Assembly: GCA_964394335.1 (NCBI GenBank)
Contig: CAYMVZ010000009.1
Span: 1-38,750, forward strand
Source: CAJXCL01 sp964394335
GTDB taxonomy: Bacteria > Nitrospinota > Nitrospinia > CAJXCL01
Reading direction: 5' to 3'
Length of the DNA: 38,750 nt
The stretch's first letter is position 1, and each line of letters begins with the position of its first letter. The notes beneath the pieces were generated by a model that saw nothing but the letters and a program-made list of their open reading frames with translations, was not told the origin of the DNA and did no database searches. Positions 23,063 to 31,328 of this stretch are shown here, one piece after another. The position numbers were made by a program, and so were the translations under genes.

Positions 23063-24278
23063 AATAATCAAAAAAACCTTTTTTAGTCTTAGCTCCCAAC
23101 CATCCGGCGGTAACATATCTTTTGAGGATAGGAGCAGGCCAAAACCGTTGTCCGAATATAGAGCTAAACTTTTCCATTTCCTTCAATATATTATCGAGTC
23201 CCTGAGCATCGGCGTAATGAAGTGGTCCGCCTTTATCCTGTGGAAAACCGGTGCCGGCCAGCATTGCAATATCAATATCACTTAAAGAAGAAACCTCTTC
23301 CTGGAAAGAGATGGCGGCTTCATTAATCATAGGGAGCAAAAGACGATGAACAGAAAATTCCGTATTGGAAATCCCTGTTTCTTTTTGAGTTTCTTTGATT
23401 ATATTTTCTAAAAAACAATCGTCTTTTCCTTCGTTTGAATAATCGTAAATTCCTTTCCCGCTTTTGGTTCCTAATCGACCTGAGGCTGTGATCTTTTTTA
23501 TCAATGCTGCTGGTTTCATTCTTTCACCATAACTTTTGTATAAAATATCGGCTACGGAATCAGCCACATCCAGACCAAGCATATCTACTAAAGTAAAGGG
23601 ACCCATTGGCATGCCAAAAGAGACCATTGCCTCATCAATTTCTTTTGCACTGGCAGCGCTTTCCTGCATGGCATAAAAGGCTTCATTGATGTAAGACATT
23701 AGAATCCTGTTAACCAAAAAACCGGCACACTCGTTTACTCTCACAGGAATCTTTCTTAATGATTCTGAAAAAGAGACTACATCATCAACTGTTTCATCCG
23801 AAGTCTGGAGTCCTGGAATAACCTCTATCAGTTTCATAACGTGGGCGGGATTGAAGAAATGCATTCCAACCACTTTATCCGGTTTATTAGTAACAGACCC
23901 TAACTCAGAAATGGAAAGAGCCGATGTATTGGACGCCAGAATAGTTGTTTCCGGACATGATTCGCCTAATTCCTTGAAAACTTTCTTTTTCATCTCAATG
24001 TTCTCAGGGACGGCTTCTATGACGATATCCACATCTGAAAAATCCTTATAATCTATTGCGATGGAAATCAACGCCATTTTTTTAACCATTTCATCAGACG
24101 TCATTTTTCCTTTATCGATCCTTGATTGATATATCTTTCGGGCTGCCTCCACGCCGGTTTTTGCTCTCTCTTCATCAATATCCTTAATAACAACAGGAAG
24201 GCCTGAATAACTGATAACCTGGGCAATGCCTCCTCCCATAGACCCCGCACCAACAACCCCTGCCTTATAAATATACAA
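23049..24278 (-). CDS. 3-hydroxyacyl-CoA dehydrogenase
   Basis: The 409-residue enzyme has an N-terminal Rossmann domain (GVVGAGSMGGGIAQVI, residues 8-23) and the family motifs ILASNTSALSISEL and VVGMHFFNPAHVMKLIEV, which include the catalytic His. Two copies of the C-terminal helical domain follow (GFLVNRILMSYINEA and a second from about residue 310, ending KTKKGFFDYF). It oxidises 3-hydroxyacyl-CoA with NAD. The stand-alone form lacks an enoyl-CoA hydratase domain and may act in fatty-acid or butanoyl-CoA type metabolism. No other beta-oxidation gene is in the window. The last three residues (ESA) and the TAG stop come from an inserted dispersed repeat. Confidence 0.9.
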   Translation of the reverse strand: MYIYKAGVVGAGSMGGGIAQVISYSGLPVVIKDIDEERAKTGVEAARKIYQSRIDKGKMTSDEMVKKMALISIAIDYKDFSDVDIVIEAVPENIEMKKKVFKELGESCPETTILASNTSALSISELGSVTNKPDKVVGMHFFNPAHVMKLIEVIPGLQTSDETVDDVVSFSESLRKIPVRVNECAGFLVNRILMSYINEAFYAMQESAASAKEIDEAMVSFGMPMGPFTLVDMLGLDVADSVADILYKSYGERMKPAALIKKITASGRLGTKSGKGIYDYSNEGKDDCFLENIIKETQKETGISNTEFSVHRLLLPMINEAAISFQEEVSSLSDIDIAMLAGTGFPQDKGGPLHYADAQGLDNILKEMEKFSSIFGQRFWPAPILKRYVTAGWLGAKTKKGFFDYFESA

Positions 24279-24545
24279 AAATAATATCTCCAGAATTATT
24301 ATTTTGTAATGTACATTCTATCATAAATAATTCACGTTGATTTGTGAAAACCAGTGATTTAACGTTTTTTTTAAGAATAAAACAAATACAAAAACTAAAT
24401 CGGTCAATTGAAACTACCTGCTGTAGGCCGCATGGAATCCACCCGAAGGTTAAGACCATGGATGGTAGAGCTAAGCTCAGCTTTGCCACGCTGAGCGGGG
24501 CTTTGTCGAAATAAACATAGAGTATACACACACCCCTGAGTCAGG

Positions 24546-24833
24546 TTGTCCGAAAACTAAGATTCTAGGCAAAAAGGCGGATTTTTAAACAATCAGCAAT
24601 TTTTCCAAGTTCACACCACCCCTGCGCTTCGCCTTGTAAGTTAAGTCTTAGCGCCTCCCCTCCTTGCCAAGAAGGGGATTAAGGGGAGGGCATAGATGAA
24701 TATTTTTTCCATTGTCAGAAAAACGGTAGAATTTGTCATTTCGACTAAAAGGAGAAATCTTTAAATTCTGTATGATCAGGCTTAAGATTTCTCGCTCCGC
24801 TCGAAATGACTGGTACTGGCAGTATTCGGACAG
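24546..24833. repeat. MITE-like element with TGTCCGAA termini, copy 2 (nested)
   Basis: Ends TTGTCCGAA (24546-24554) and TTCGGACAG (24825-24833) are the same termini as at 787-909, but the element is 288 bp. It includes a second repeat type, CCTCCCCTCCTTGCCAAG with AAGGGGATTAAGGGGAGG (about 24653-24690). The inner GTCATTTCGACTAAAAGGAG and CGCTCCGCTCGAAATGAC arms are in inverted order relative to copy 1. Confidence 0.65.
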
Positions 24834-25136
24834 CCTGTATTAAGGGAGTGTCGCCCTCTAACCATGTTGCAGGATGATGCCGATTTTAAAGAATAATTAT
24901 TCCCCAATGGGAAATTAATTACCTCTCGTATCATGAATGAACAGGAGGGCACTGTTCTTAATTTTACTAAAGAAAGCGGTTTAACTTTAGAAAAATGGAT
25001 GAGAGATGAAAACCGGTCAGCATTTTATTTACAATAAGATAGAATTTTCCATGTTGGATTTTTTTGTCGATTTAGCCTGGAATGGTATTAGAATTGCATC
25101 TAATGAAAATACTTAAGGAATTTTTCTTAATTCCGA

Positions 25137-25142
25137 TATAAT
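25137..25142 (+). promoter_or_regulatory. Possible -10 box
   Basis: TATAAT lies 33 bp before the ATG at 25175. No good -35 is seen at the proper distance. An imperfect GGAAT...AATTCC symmetry lies just upstream. Confidence 0.3.
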
Positions 25143-25174
25143 AATTAGAGGATTTTTACAGGGAGGGTTAAAAA

Positions 25175-25543
25175 ATGGATAATGGGCAAATCCCGGAAGA
25201 AGATTACAGAAAATTATATGGTGCTTTTGTCAATGCCATTGGAAACTCTAAGGAGATTCGAGCGATAATCGAAAATTTAAGAGAAAGAAATAAAATTAAT
25301 TCTATATCCATGTTTGCCTTGATAGTTAAGTTAGAAGAATTGTTAGACAGTTCTTCTTTGCCCGCGAAGACAAACCTTCCTGCTGTTAAGAAAAAAGAAA
25401 AGACAAAATGTTTAAATGAAACGGCTGAAGGGGAATACATTGATGGGGAAAAATTGACCCCCAATGAAATAGCTTTTGAAGAATTTTGCCGAAAAAATTT
25501 CGATGAAGAAAAGTGGCTGATAGAAAATAGAATAAAATTTTAA
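25175..25543 (+). CDS. Uncharacterised small acidic protein
   Basis: This 122-residue protein matches no family I know. It is mostly helical by eye, with an N-terminal segment (EEDYRKLYGAFVNAIGNSKEIRAIIENL split over two helices), a Lys/Ala-rich linker near 75-90, and an acidic C-terminal helix ending NFDEEKWLIENRIKF. No membrane segment or signal is present. A GGGAGGG ribosome binding site precedes the ATG, which supports it as a real gene. It converges on the DUF507 pair. A 49-bp dispersed repeat begins 5 bp after its stop codon. Confidence 0.65.
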   Translation: MDNGQIPEEDYRKLYGAFVNAIGNSKEIRAIIENLRERNKINSISMFALIVKLEELLDSSSLPAKTNLPAVKKKEKTKCLNETAEGEYIDGEKLTPNEIAFEEFCRKNFDEEKWLIENRIKF

Positions 25544-25547
25544 AAAC

Positions 25548-25596
25548 TTGAAAGTGTTTAGCGAGCGCTGTCGCAGCTTGCTGCGGGGAGCTTCAA
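25548..25596. repeat. TGAAAGTGTTTAGCGAGCG-type repeat, copy C
   Basis: TTGAAAGTGTTTAGCGAGCG begins the repeat. An inner CGCAGC-tt-GCTGCG hairpin and the end GGGGAGCTTCAA follow. The TTGAA and TTCAA ends are inverted. It lies 5 bp downstream of the small acidic gene and could serve as its 3' hairpin. Confidence 0.85.
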
Positions 25597-25629
25597 AACG
25601 AGAATATTGCTGTTTTGCGGCCTATCCGA

Positions 25630-25905
25630 TCACAACCCTTTTTTATTCATTTCTTCTTCATAATACTTGTTGTACATGACTTCCCATTCATTAGACCCTT
25701 CCCAAATATCCTTTGAAAGAGAATTTAATTTATTTTTTACGAAACCATCCACTTCATCGTCGACTGCTAATACCTCCGTTATAACTTTGACTACTTGGAG
25801 CCTCACTTCGGTTATTTCAGCAATATAATCCAACTCTTCTCTTTTATCAAAGTCATCCATAATACAATTTGCCAGATGATTTATTTTTTCCCTGGATAAT
25901 TTCAC
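25630..25905 (-). CDS. DUF507 family protein (second of pair)
   Basis: The 91-residue all-alpha protein starts MKLSREKINHLANCIMDDF, the start typical of DUF507 proteins, which often occur as adjacent pairs. It shares the layout of its neighbour: an N-terminal helix, a conserved EVLAVDDEVDGFVKNKL turn (EDLMVENKLDDEVKKII in the neighbour) and a C-terminal helix. Function is unknown. Its ATG overlaps the stop of the upstream DUF507 gene by 4 bp, so the two are translated together and may form a heterodimer. The unit probably starts at or above the PHP gene. Confidence 0.8.
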   Translation of the reverse strand: MKLSREKINHLANCIMDDFDKREELDYIAEITEVRLQVVKVITEVLAVDDEVDGFVKNKLNSLSKDIWEGSNEWEVMYNKYYEEEMNKKGL

Positions 25906-26183
25906 AGAACCAGATCCCTTTCCCTGACCAGTTTCTTTTTAATCATTTGAAACATTCTCCGATGATCAACATTTCCACTGTCCATTTCGCTTGCATGACT
26001 TGCTATTATTTTTTTAACTTCATCGTCTAATTTATTTTCAACCATTAAATCTTCAATGATAATGTCGCTAATGATCTCTTTCAGTTTGGAGGTATCTTCG
26101 GTAAAGATGATAAATTCCTCATCAAGCAGAGAAGAGGTCAGCTTGTCTGTAATAAGTTGTATCATTTCTTTTTTTAATCTCAT
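25902..26183 (-). CDS. DUF507 family protein (first of pair)
   Basis: This 93-residue protein begins MRLKKEMIQLITDKLTSSL and contains EDLMVENKLDDEVKKII, matching the DUF507 pattern and the neighbouring gene. No catalytic residues are known for the family. It overlaps the next gene by 4 bp (ATGA-type) and lies 73 bp after the PHP phosphoesterase gene on the same strand, with the order tRNA-Gly, PHP, DUF507, DUF507. Co-occurrence of two divergent copies suggests they act as a complex. The role remains unknown. Confidence 0.8.
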   Translation of the reverse strand: MRLKKEMIQLITDKLTSSLLDEEFIIFTEDTSKLKEIISDIIIEDLMVENKLDDEVKKIIASHASEMDSGNVDHRRMFQMIKKKLVRERDLVL

Positions 26184-26256
26184 GGTCTTTAACCCTTAAT
26201 TTAATTATCTAAGATACCGCAATCAAGCTTCGCTAAAAAAACACAGTTTTGCAAGT

Positions 26257-27096
26257 TTATAGTACAGAGGATTCAATTACAACATGATCTTTTAGTTTTT
26301 CCACATAAGCGTATGGTAATCTTATCTTTCCAATCAGAGGTCTCAATTTTCCCTCTCCATGGCAATCAGACCCACCGGTTACTAAAAGATCATATTTTTT
26401 TGCAATAGCTAAAAGATCTTGCGAATGCTTTTTGTCAAATTTGGAATGATAGACTTCCAGCCCTTTTAAGCCTATGGAAATTAAAGAACGGATTAATTTG
26501 TCCAGGTCTTCTGACTCGGGATGTGCGAGAACAGGTATACCCCCGGTACTTAATATTAATTTAATAGCCTCCTGAGGGGTTAAGGCATCTACTATTTCAT
26601 AAGCAGGTTTGTCGGAACCTATATATTTGTCAAATGCTTCATAGATATGAGAAACAACGTTATTTCTATAAAGAAAATGAGCCAGATGCAGGCGTCCTAT
26701 GGTTCCGGGGCCCGCGAACTTCAATAAAGCATTAAAATCAATGTGAACATCCTGTGCGTTCAGGTTATTTACGATCTTTCTTAACCTGTTCTTCCTTTTT
26801 TTCTTTAGCTCAGCCAGGGTCTTTTGTAGCGCGATATCCTGGCAATCAATAAAATATCCCAAAAGGTGAATTTCTCCATCCCCGGTTGAAGCGCTAAGTT
26901 CAATACCGGGAATGACTTCAACATCGTATTGCTTAGCTTCTGAAACAGCTATAGCAACACCTTCAACAGTTTCGTGATCGGTAATAGAGATGGCCTTAAG
27001 GCGGTGCTTGAAGGCGTTTTTTAAAACAGCTTCAGGAGTGAAAAAGCCATCGGAAAATGTAGTGTGCAGGTGTAAATCAGCGTATTCTTTAGTCAT
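26257..27096 (-). CDS. PHP-domain phosphoesterase (RNase AM / nucleoside bisphosphate phosphatase-like)
   Basis: The 279-residue PHP-family hydrolase has metal-binding motifs in order: ADLHLHTTFSDG (His-x-His, Asp), ISITDHETVEG, VIPGIELSA, EIHLLGYF, PVLAHPE and GGSDCHGEG. This pattern fits the YciV/TrpH branch, which removes nucleotides from short RNA or dephosphorylates 3',5'-bisphosphonucleotides. The start ATG lies 30 bp after the tRNA-Gly gene on the same strand, so PHP may be co-transcribed with the tRNA. Two DUF507 genes follow. Substrate is assigned by family only. Confidence 0.85.
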   Translation of the reverse strand: MTKEYADLHLHTTFSDGFFTPEAVLKNAFKHRLKAISITDHETVEGVAIAVSEAKQYDVEVIPGIELSASTGDGEIHLLGYFIDCQDIALQKTLAELKKKRKNRLRKIVNNLNAQDVHIDFNALLKFAGPGTIGRLHLAHFLYRNNVVSHIYEAFDKYIGSDKPAYEIVDALTPQEAIKLILSTGGIPVLAHPESEDLDKLIRSLISIGLKGLEVYHSKFDKKHSQDLLAIAKKYDLLVTGGSDCHGEGKLRPLIGKIRLPYAYVEKLKDHVVIESSVL

Positions 27097-27126
27097 AACT
27101 TCAATACCTCAGACAGTCAATATTCT

Positions 27127-27202
27127 TGGAGCGGGAGACGGGGCTCGAACCCGCGACATTCAGCTTGGGAAGCTGACACTCTACCAACTGAGCTACTCCC
27201 GC
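27127..27202 (-). tRNA. tRNA-Gly (anticodon CCC)
   Basis: The cloverleaf is complete on the minus strand. Acceptor GCGGGAG pairs with CTCCCGC, the D-arm is GCTC...GAGT, and the anticodon stem TCAGC/GCTGA holds loop TTCCCAA, giving anticodon CCC. The T-arm is GCGGG-TTCGAGC-CCCGT. Discriminator T is followed by an encoded CCA (27127-27129). The 5' end touches a dispersed repeat (27204-27255). The tRNA is read before the PHP gene. Confidence 0.95.
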
Positions 27203-27203
27203 C

Positions 27204-27255
27204 TGAAAGTGTTTAGCGAGCGCATTCCCCGCAGCTTGCTACGGGGAATCTTCAA
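27204..27255. repeat. TGAAAGTGTTTAGCGAGCG-type repeat, copy D, next to tRNA-Gly
   Basis: TGAAAGTGTTTAGCGAGCG begins 1 bp after the 5' end of the tRNA-Gly gene. The copy has the CCCCGCAGC...GCTACGGGG hairpin and ends CTTCAA. It occupies what would be the leader or core promoter of the tRNA. Confidence 0.85.
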
Positions 27256-27436
27256 TGATTAATTATAGCAAAAAAAAGATTATCTTATATGCTTCGCATT
27301 AAAAAAGGAAAGAATAGTAGCAACTTTAGAGTTTTGAGTCAAATGGTTTATAAATGCAATATGGAGGGAACTTTATTATTTTGTCAAAACTTTTTGTTCT
27401 TGACCTTATTATTCGGTATGGCTATGATATCGACAT

Positions 27437-27913
27437 TTGAAAATCAAAAAAACAGGCAAGTTTGATATCTCCGATAAGATTATAGTTTTTCTTGCCACTG
27501 GAGCTTATGTCGGTTATTTCCCTTTTGCGTCCGGTACCCTGGGTTCCCTCTGGGGAATTGTTTTCTATTATCAGTTTTTAGAACTTCAACCGCTTTTTTA
27601 CGTCTTTATTACATTCGTTTTATTTATTGTAGGCGTACGGATTTCAGATCGCGCGGAGAAAGTTTTCGGTAAAAAAGACGATGGGAAAATTGTTATTGAT
27701 GAAATTTCCGGTATGATGTTTTCTTTAATTTTTATTCCAAAAAAAATTGAGTTGATAATCGCGGCTTTCGTGTTGTTCAGGCTATTTGATATATTAAAAC
27801 CAATAAAAAAACTGGAAAAGATTGAAGGAGGCATGGGCATAATGGCAGACGATCTTTTAGCCGGGATTCTTACAAATGTTCTTTTACAAGTCTATGTTTA
27901 TGTTATCCTGTAA
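27437..27913 (+). CDS. pgpA: Phosphatidylglycerophosphatase A
   Basis: This 158-residue membrane enzyme removes phosphate from phosphatidylglycerol phosphate to give phosphatidylglycerol. The family signatures are GYFPFASGTLGSLWG near residue 27 and KIVIDEISGMM with FRLFDILKPIKKLE, which carry the conserved acidic residues. Three to four hydrophobic helices span the rest. It starts at TTG (27437), and the conserved N-terminal helix begins soon after. It has its own transcription unit, 135 bp before the thpR gene. It is a normal, complete member. Confidence 0.88.
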   Translation: MKIKKTGKFDISDKIIVFLATGAYVGYFPFASGTLGSLWGIVFYYQFLELQPLFYVFITFVLFIVGVRISDRAEKVFGKKDDGKIVIDEISGMMFSLIFIPKKIELIIAAFVLFRLFDILKPIKKLEKIEGGMGIMADDLLAGILTNVLLQVYVYVIL

Positions 27914-28047
27914 CCAAATAGGGCAAAGAGATAAATTCCTAATATCAAATTGAAAAATAACAAAAAATCTCAATAAGAAAATAATATATATTTTGTTGCG
28001 GATTCGTTGCGCTGCGTCTATTAGTGTAATCCGTTAGATCTAATAAA

Positions 28048-28620
28048 ATGGATTTAATCAGGGCTTTTATCGCAATTTCAATGCCGTCTCAAGTTCAAAA
28101 TGCGGTAGAGAATATACAGGATAGATTCAAGGAAATGAAAGCGCCGATCCGATGGGTAAAACCTTCAAACCTTCACCTGACTCTTAAGTTTCTTGGCAAT
28201 ATTTCTGAAGAACAGTTTGAAGGAGCAAAAAAATGTATAATAGAGGCTGGCCAGGGGGTGAATTCCTTTACTTTAAAAACATCCGAAATCGGAGGTTTCC
28301 CAAACTTAAATTATCCTAAGGTTTTATGGCTGGGATTTTCCGATCCGGATGGAGAGCTGCATAAATTAGTAGAAAATATTGAGTTTCAACTCCAAAAAAT
28401 AGGATTTGAACCGGAAAGGCGAAAATTCACTCCGCACCTTACTATCGGCCGGATAAAATCACCAAAAGGAAAAAAAGATTTTATCCGAATGCTTCATGAA
28501 GAAAAAAATGTTTCCTGTGATGATATTTGTGTAACATGTTTTAAACTCATTAAAAGCGATTTAAAGCCTTCCGGGCCTGAATATTCTGTTTTGCACACGT
28601 TTAACTTTTTAAAGGAGTGA
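28048..28620 (+). CDS. thpR: RNA 2',3'-cyclic phosphodiesterase
   Basis: The 190-residue 2H-phosphoesterase has both His-x-Thr motifs, NLHLTLKFLG and FTPHLTIGRIK, and the start RAFIAISMPSQVQNAVE. ThpR opens 2',3'-cyclic phosphates on RNA (the old name is 2'-5' RNA ligase). Its stop lies 5 bp before the recA start, and the recA ribosome binding site lies within its last codons, so the two are coupled. The thpR-recA order with pgpA before it is a common housekeeping arrangement. Confidence 0.9.
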   Translation: MDLIRAFIAISMPSQVQNAVENIQDRFKEMKAPIRWVKPSNLHLTLKFLGNISEEQFEGAKKCIIEAGQGVNSFTLKTSEIGGFPNLNYPKVLWLGFSDPDGELHKLVENIEFQLQKIGFEPERRKFTPHLTIGRIKSPKGKKDFIRMLHEEKNVSCDDICVTCFKLIKSDLKPSGPEYSVLHTFNFLKE

Positions 28621-28625
28621 TTAAG

Positions 28626-29675
28626 ATGGCTGGCAAAGAGGGAAAAGAAAAAGCATTGGATTTAGCATTCGCTCAAATCGAACGTCAATTTGGCAAAGGA
28701 TCCATAATGAAACTCGGCTCCGGAGCAATCGACAGGGACATTTCGACTATTCCAACCGGGTCCATCTGCCTGGATTCCGCTTTAGGAGTTGGGGGAATAC
28801 CGAAGGGCAGGATTATAGAAATTTATGGACCGGAATCTTCCGGTAAGACAACTTTAGCGCTTCATATTGCGGCTGAGGCCCAGAAAAAAAAGGGTGTTGC
28901 CGCTTTTGTGGATGCCGAACATGCCCTTGACCCTGTTTACGCAAAAAAGCTCGGGGTTAATACAGATGATCTACTCATTTCACAACCGGATACCGGCGAG
29001 CAGGCGCTGGAAATAGTAGAGGTACTTGTCAGGAGTGGAGCTATTGACGTAATTGTTGTTGATTCTGTCGCGGCTCTTGTTCCAAGAGCCGAACTGGAAG
29101 GAGATATGGGAGATTCTCACATGGGGTTGCAGGCAAGGCTGATGTCGCAGGCGATGAGAAAATTAACCGCAATTATCAGTAAATCCAAAACAGCGTTAAT
29201 CTTTATTAACCAGATTCGGATGAAAATCGGTGTTATGTTTGGTAACCCGGAAACCACAACAGGTGGAAACGCGCTTAAATTTTACTGTTCCGTCAGGCTT
29301 GATATTCGCAGAATAGCTACTATTAAATCCGGACAAGATGCTATTGGAAATAGAACCAGGGCAAGAATCGTTAAAAATAAAATCGCGCCTCCTTTTAAAG
29401 ATGCTGAATTTGACATAATGTTCGGAGAAGGAATCTCAAAATATGGCGAACTGATAGATCTTGCGTTAGCGAATAATATTATTAACAGAAGTGGTACGTG
29501 GTTTTCTTACAACGAAACTCGAATGGGGCAGGGGCGAGATAACGCGAAAACATTTTTAAAAGAAAATAATGATATTGCCAGTGAGATTGAAACAAAAATA
29601 AGAACGGTTTTAAAGCTTCCTGTTGTTGGCGCTGAAACGGCAAAAGAGGAAAAAAAGGGAAAATCCGGAAAATAA
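28626..29675 (+). CDS. recA: Recombinase RecA
   Basis: The 349-residue RecA starts at the ATG at 28626, which follows AAGGAG by 9 bp. An in-frame GTG at 28617 overlaps the thpR stop and is not used. The N-terminus has ALDLAFAQIERQFGKGSIMKLG, Walker A GPESSGKTT (about 67-75), Walker B VIVVDSVAAL, L1 MGDSHMGLQARLMSQAMRK split around the loop, and L2 IRMKIGVMFGNPETTTGGNALKF. The C-terminus is lysine-rich. It performs homologous pairing and SOS activation. No SOS (LexA) box could be found by eye. It is followed after 8 bp by the prepilin peptidase gene. Confidence 0.95.
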   Translation: MAGKEGKEKALDLAFAQIERQFGKGSIMKLGSGAIDRDISTIPTGSICLDSALGVGGIPKGRIIEIYGPESSGKTTLALHIAAEAQKKKGVAAFVDAEHALDPVYAKKLGVNTDDLLISQPDTGEQALEIVEVLVRSGAIDVIVVDSVAALVPRAELEGDMGDSHMGLQARLMSQAMRKLTAIISKSKTALIFINQIRMKIGVMFGNPETTTGGNALKFYCSVRLDIRRIATIKSGQDAIGNRTRARIVKNKIAPPFKDAEFDIMFGEGISKYGELIDLALANNIINRSGTWFSYNETRMGQGRDNAKTFLKENNDIASEIETKIRTVLKLPVVGAETAKEEKKGKSGK

Positions 29676-29683
29676 ATCTATAA

Positions 29684-30442
29684 ATGGATACCTGGTATAT
29701 CTTCACATTGTTTTCTGCTTTCATTGTTGGCGCTGTCATGGGAAGCTTTTCCAATGTATGCATATACAGAATTCCCCTTCAGCTTTCCATTGTTCGTCCC
29801 GGTTCGTACTGTCCTAACTGTAAAACTCCGCTTGCTATTTTAGATAATATCCCTCTACTGAGTTTCGTCTTATTAAAAAGCAAGTGCCGGTACTGTCAGG
29901 GAAAAATTAACTGGCGGTATCCGGTGGTAGAACTTTTAACCGGGATATTTTATCTCCTGCTTTTCATGAGGTTTGACTTTCCTCTTGCCATTATCTACTC
30001 CCTGTTAGCCACATCTTTGATCGTCATTACGTTTATAGACATAGACTATAAAATTATCCCCAATGTAATTACACTACCCGGCATACCGATAGGCCTTGTT
30101 CTATCATATTTTTTTCTACCCCATTCAATAATAAGCGCTTTGATTGGTCTACTGGGAGGAGGTGGGTTACTCCTCTTAATGGCAGTAATTTACCCGGGAG
30201 GAATGGGAGGTGGAGACATAAAAATGATTGCCATGTTAGGCACCTTCTTGGGATGGGAAGAAGTTTTTCTTACAATTTTTCTTGGCTCGTTAATCGGTTC
30301 GGTTGTAGGAATAACAATGATTATTCTGAAAAAAGGAGGCCGAAAAACCAAAATTCCTTTTGGTCCTTACCTCGCCACCGGAGCTATCTTATCCATCTTC
30401 TTTGGCAACGCAATAATAGAGTATTACGTTAATTTTTTTTAG
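29684..30442 (+). CDS. Type 4 prepilin peptidase / N-methyltransferase
   Basis: The 252-residue polytopic membrane protease carries the N-terminal zinc-binding pairs CPNC and CRYC before the RYPVVELLTG segment. The two catalytic aspartates lie in TFIDIDYKIIPN and GMGGGDIKMIAMLG. About seven or eight hydrophobic helices cover the length. It cleaves and methylates type IV prepilins and type II secretion pseudopilins. It starts 8 bp after recA on the same strand. No pilin gene is nearby, so its substrates are encoded elsewhere. It is complete. Confidence 0.9.
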   Translation: MDTWYIFTLFSAFIVGAVMGSFSNVCIYRIPLQLSIVRPGSYCPNCKTPLAILDNIPLLSFVLLKSKCRYCQGKINWRYPVVELLTGIFYLLLFMRFDFPLAIIYSLLATSLIVITFIDIDYKIIPNVITLPGIPIGLVLSYFFLPHSIISALIGLLGGGGLLLLMAVIYPGGMGGGDIKMIAMLGTFLGWEEVFLTIFLGSLIGSVVGITMIILKKGGRKTKIPFGPYLATGAILSIFFGNAIIEYYVNFF

Positions 30443-30599
30443 CTTATTTGACAGGATGAACTGGATTTACCGGATTTGTTATTTAGTAATATAAAGAAGA
30501 ACGAGTATCAACAAAAATAAAATTAGCTTTCAGTTATTAGCGGACTGTGGTAGGCAAAAAAACTGAACACTGAAAGCTGATTGCTGAAAGCTTTTACCA

Positions 30600-31019
30600 A
30601 TGGCCAATCCTTTTATCAGCCAAAAAAAAGAACAAGCTTTAAAAGAAAAGATGAGAAGCCTGGATATTTATGAAAAGGATATTATAGAGTCTTTTATCCG
30701 ATCCGGCGGCAGGGGAGGGCAGAATGTAAATAAGACTTCCACCTGCGTTTACCTCAAACACCTTCCCACGGAAATAGAGGTCAAATGCCGGAGAGGACGG
30801 ACCCAGACATTAAACCGTTACTATGCGAGGCTGACACTATGTAGTAAAATAGACACCTTGATAAAAGGCAAAAAGAGCGCCGAACAACAGCGAATAGAAA
30901 AAATCAGAAGGCAAAAAAGGAAGCGCTCAAAAAGGGCAAAAGAGAAAGTTTTAAAAGAAAAACATTTGCAGGCAAAGAAGAAAAATTTACGAAAATCGGT
31001 GGATGAGGCAAGTGACTAA
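30600..31019 (+). CDS. Release factor-like peptidyl-tRNA hydrolase (GGQ protein)
   Basis: The 139-residue protein has the class-I release factor catalytic core GGRGGQNVNKTSTCVYL (GGQ at about 40-42) but no codon-recognition domains. The last 45 residues are almost entirely Lys/Arg-rich helix (IEKIRRQKRKRSKRAKEKV), which would enter the empty mRNA channel, as in ArfB/ICT1 or mtRF-R rescue factors. It most likely frees stalled ribosomes. ArfB proteins share the domain but have shorter tails. A pair of CTGAAAGC hairpins precedes it, and a terminator (31262-31287) lies downstream. Confidence 0.82.
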   Translation: MANPFISQKKEQALKEKMRSLDIYEKDIIESFIRSGGRGGQNVNKTSTCVYLKHLPTEIEVKCRRGRTQTLNRYYARLTLCSKIDTLIKGKKSAEQQRIEKIRRQKRKRSKRAKEKVLKEKHLQAKKKNLRKSVDEASD

Positions 31020-31033
31020 AATGCTTACCCATG

Positions 31034-31190
31034 TTGTCATTCCCGCATGATTTCAGCGGGAATCCAGGGATCACTTTGACTACTGGATTTAGCTTCGCCC
31101 CGCAAAGCGTGGCTTCGCAGATTCGCCCTTTGAAGTATGCCTGCGAAGACTTGAATTCCGATAGGAACACTCGGGAATGACATTCAGAGA
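31034..31190. repeat. Complex GTCATTCCCGC dispersed repeat
   Basis: TGTCATTCCCGCATGATTTC with AGCGGGAATCC forms a hairpin. A CTTCGCCCCGCAAAGCG part follows, then TTCCGATAGGAACACTCGGG plus AATGACA, the latter shared almost exactly with 1557-1610. It has no genes. It occupies most of the 309-bp gap between the release-factor-like and DUF302 genes. Confidence 0.6.
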
Positions 31191-31261
31191 GTGAGGGAAT
31201 ATAATTTATAACAGAGATTCCCAATCAATACTGAAACAAGTTCAGCACAGGGCCGGGAATG

Positions 31262-31287
31262 ACACCATTGTGATTAATGGTGTTTTT
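31262..31287 (+). terminator. Rho-independent terminator
   Basis: ACACCATT-gtgatt-AATGGTGT is an 8-bp perfect stem followed by TTTTTA. It lies about 240 bp after the release-factor-like gene and 42 bp before DUF302. Confidence 0.65.
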
Positions 31288-31328
31288 AGATATCATCAAT
31301 AAAACTTTATTAATTAAGGAGGTTCTTT

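Larger units (their letters stand above)
24279..25174. other. Repeat-rich intergenic region
   Basis: These 896 bp hold the fragment GCTCAGCTTTGCCACGCTGAG near 24475, the long CTGTCCGAA-bounded element (24546-24833) and an AT-rich tail before the next gene. A 34-codon ATG frame (24933-25037) exists but resembles nothing I know, so it is not called. A TATAAT box at 25137-25142 may serve the downstream gene. Confidence 0.65.

Noticed and set aside
24933..25037. 34-codon ATG frame (MNEQEGTVLNFTKESGL...)
   Set aside because: It is too short, has no homologue I recognise and has no good ribosome binding site. It may be a relic of a decayed gene.
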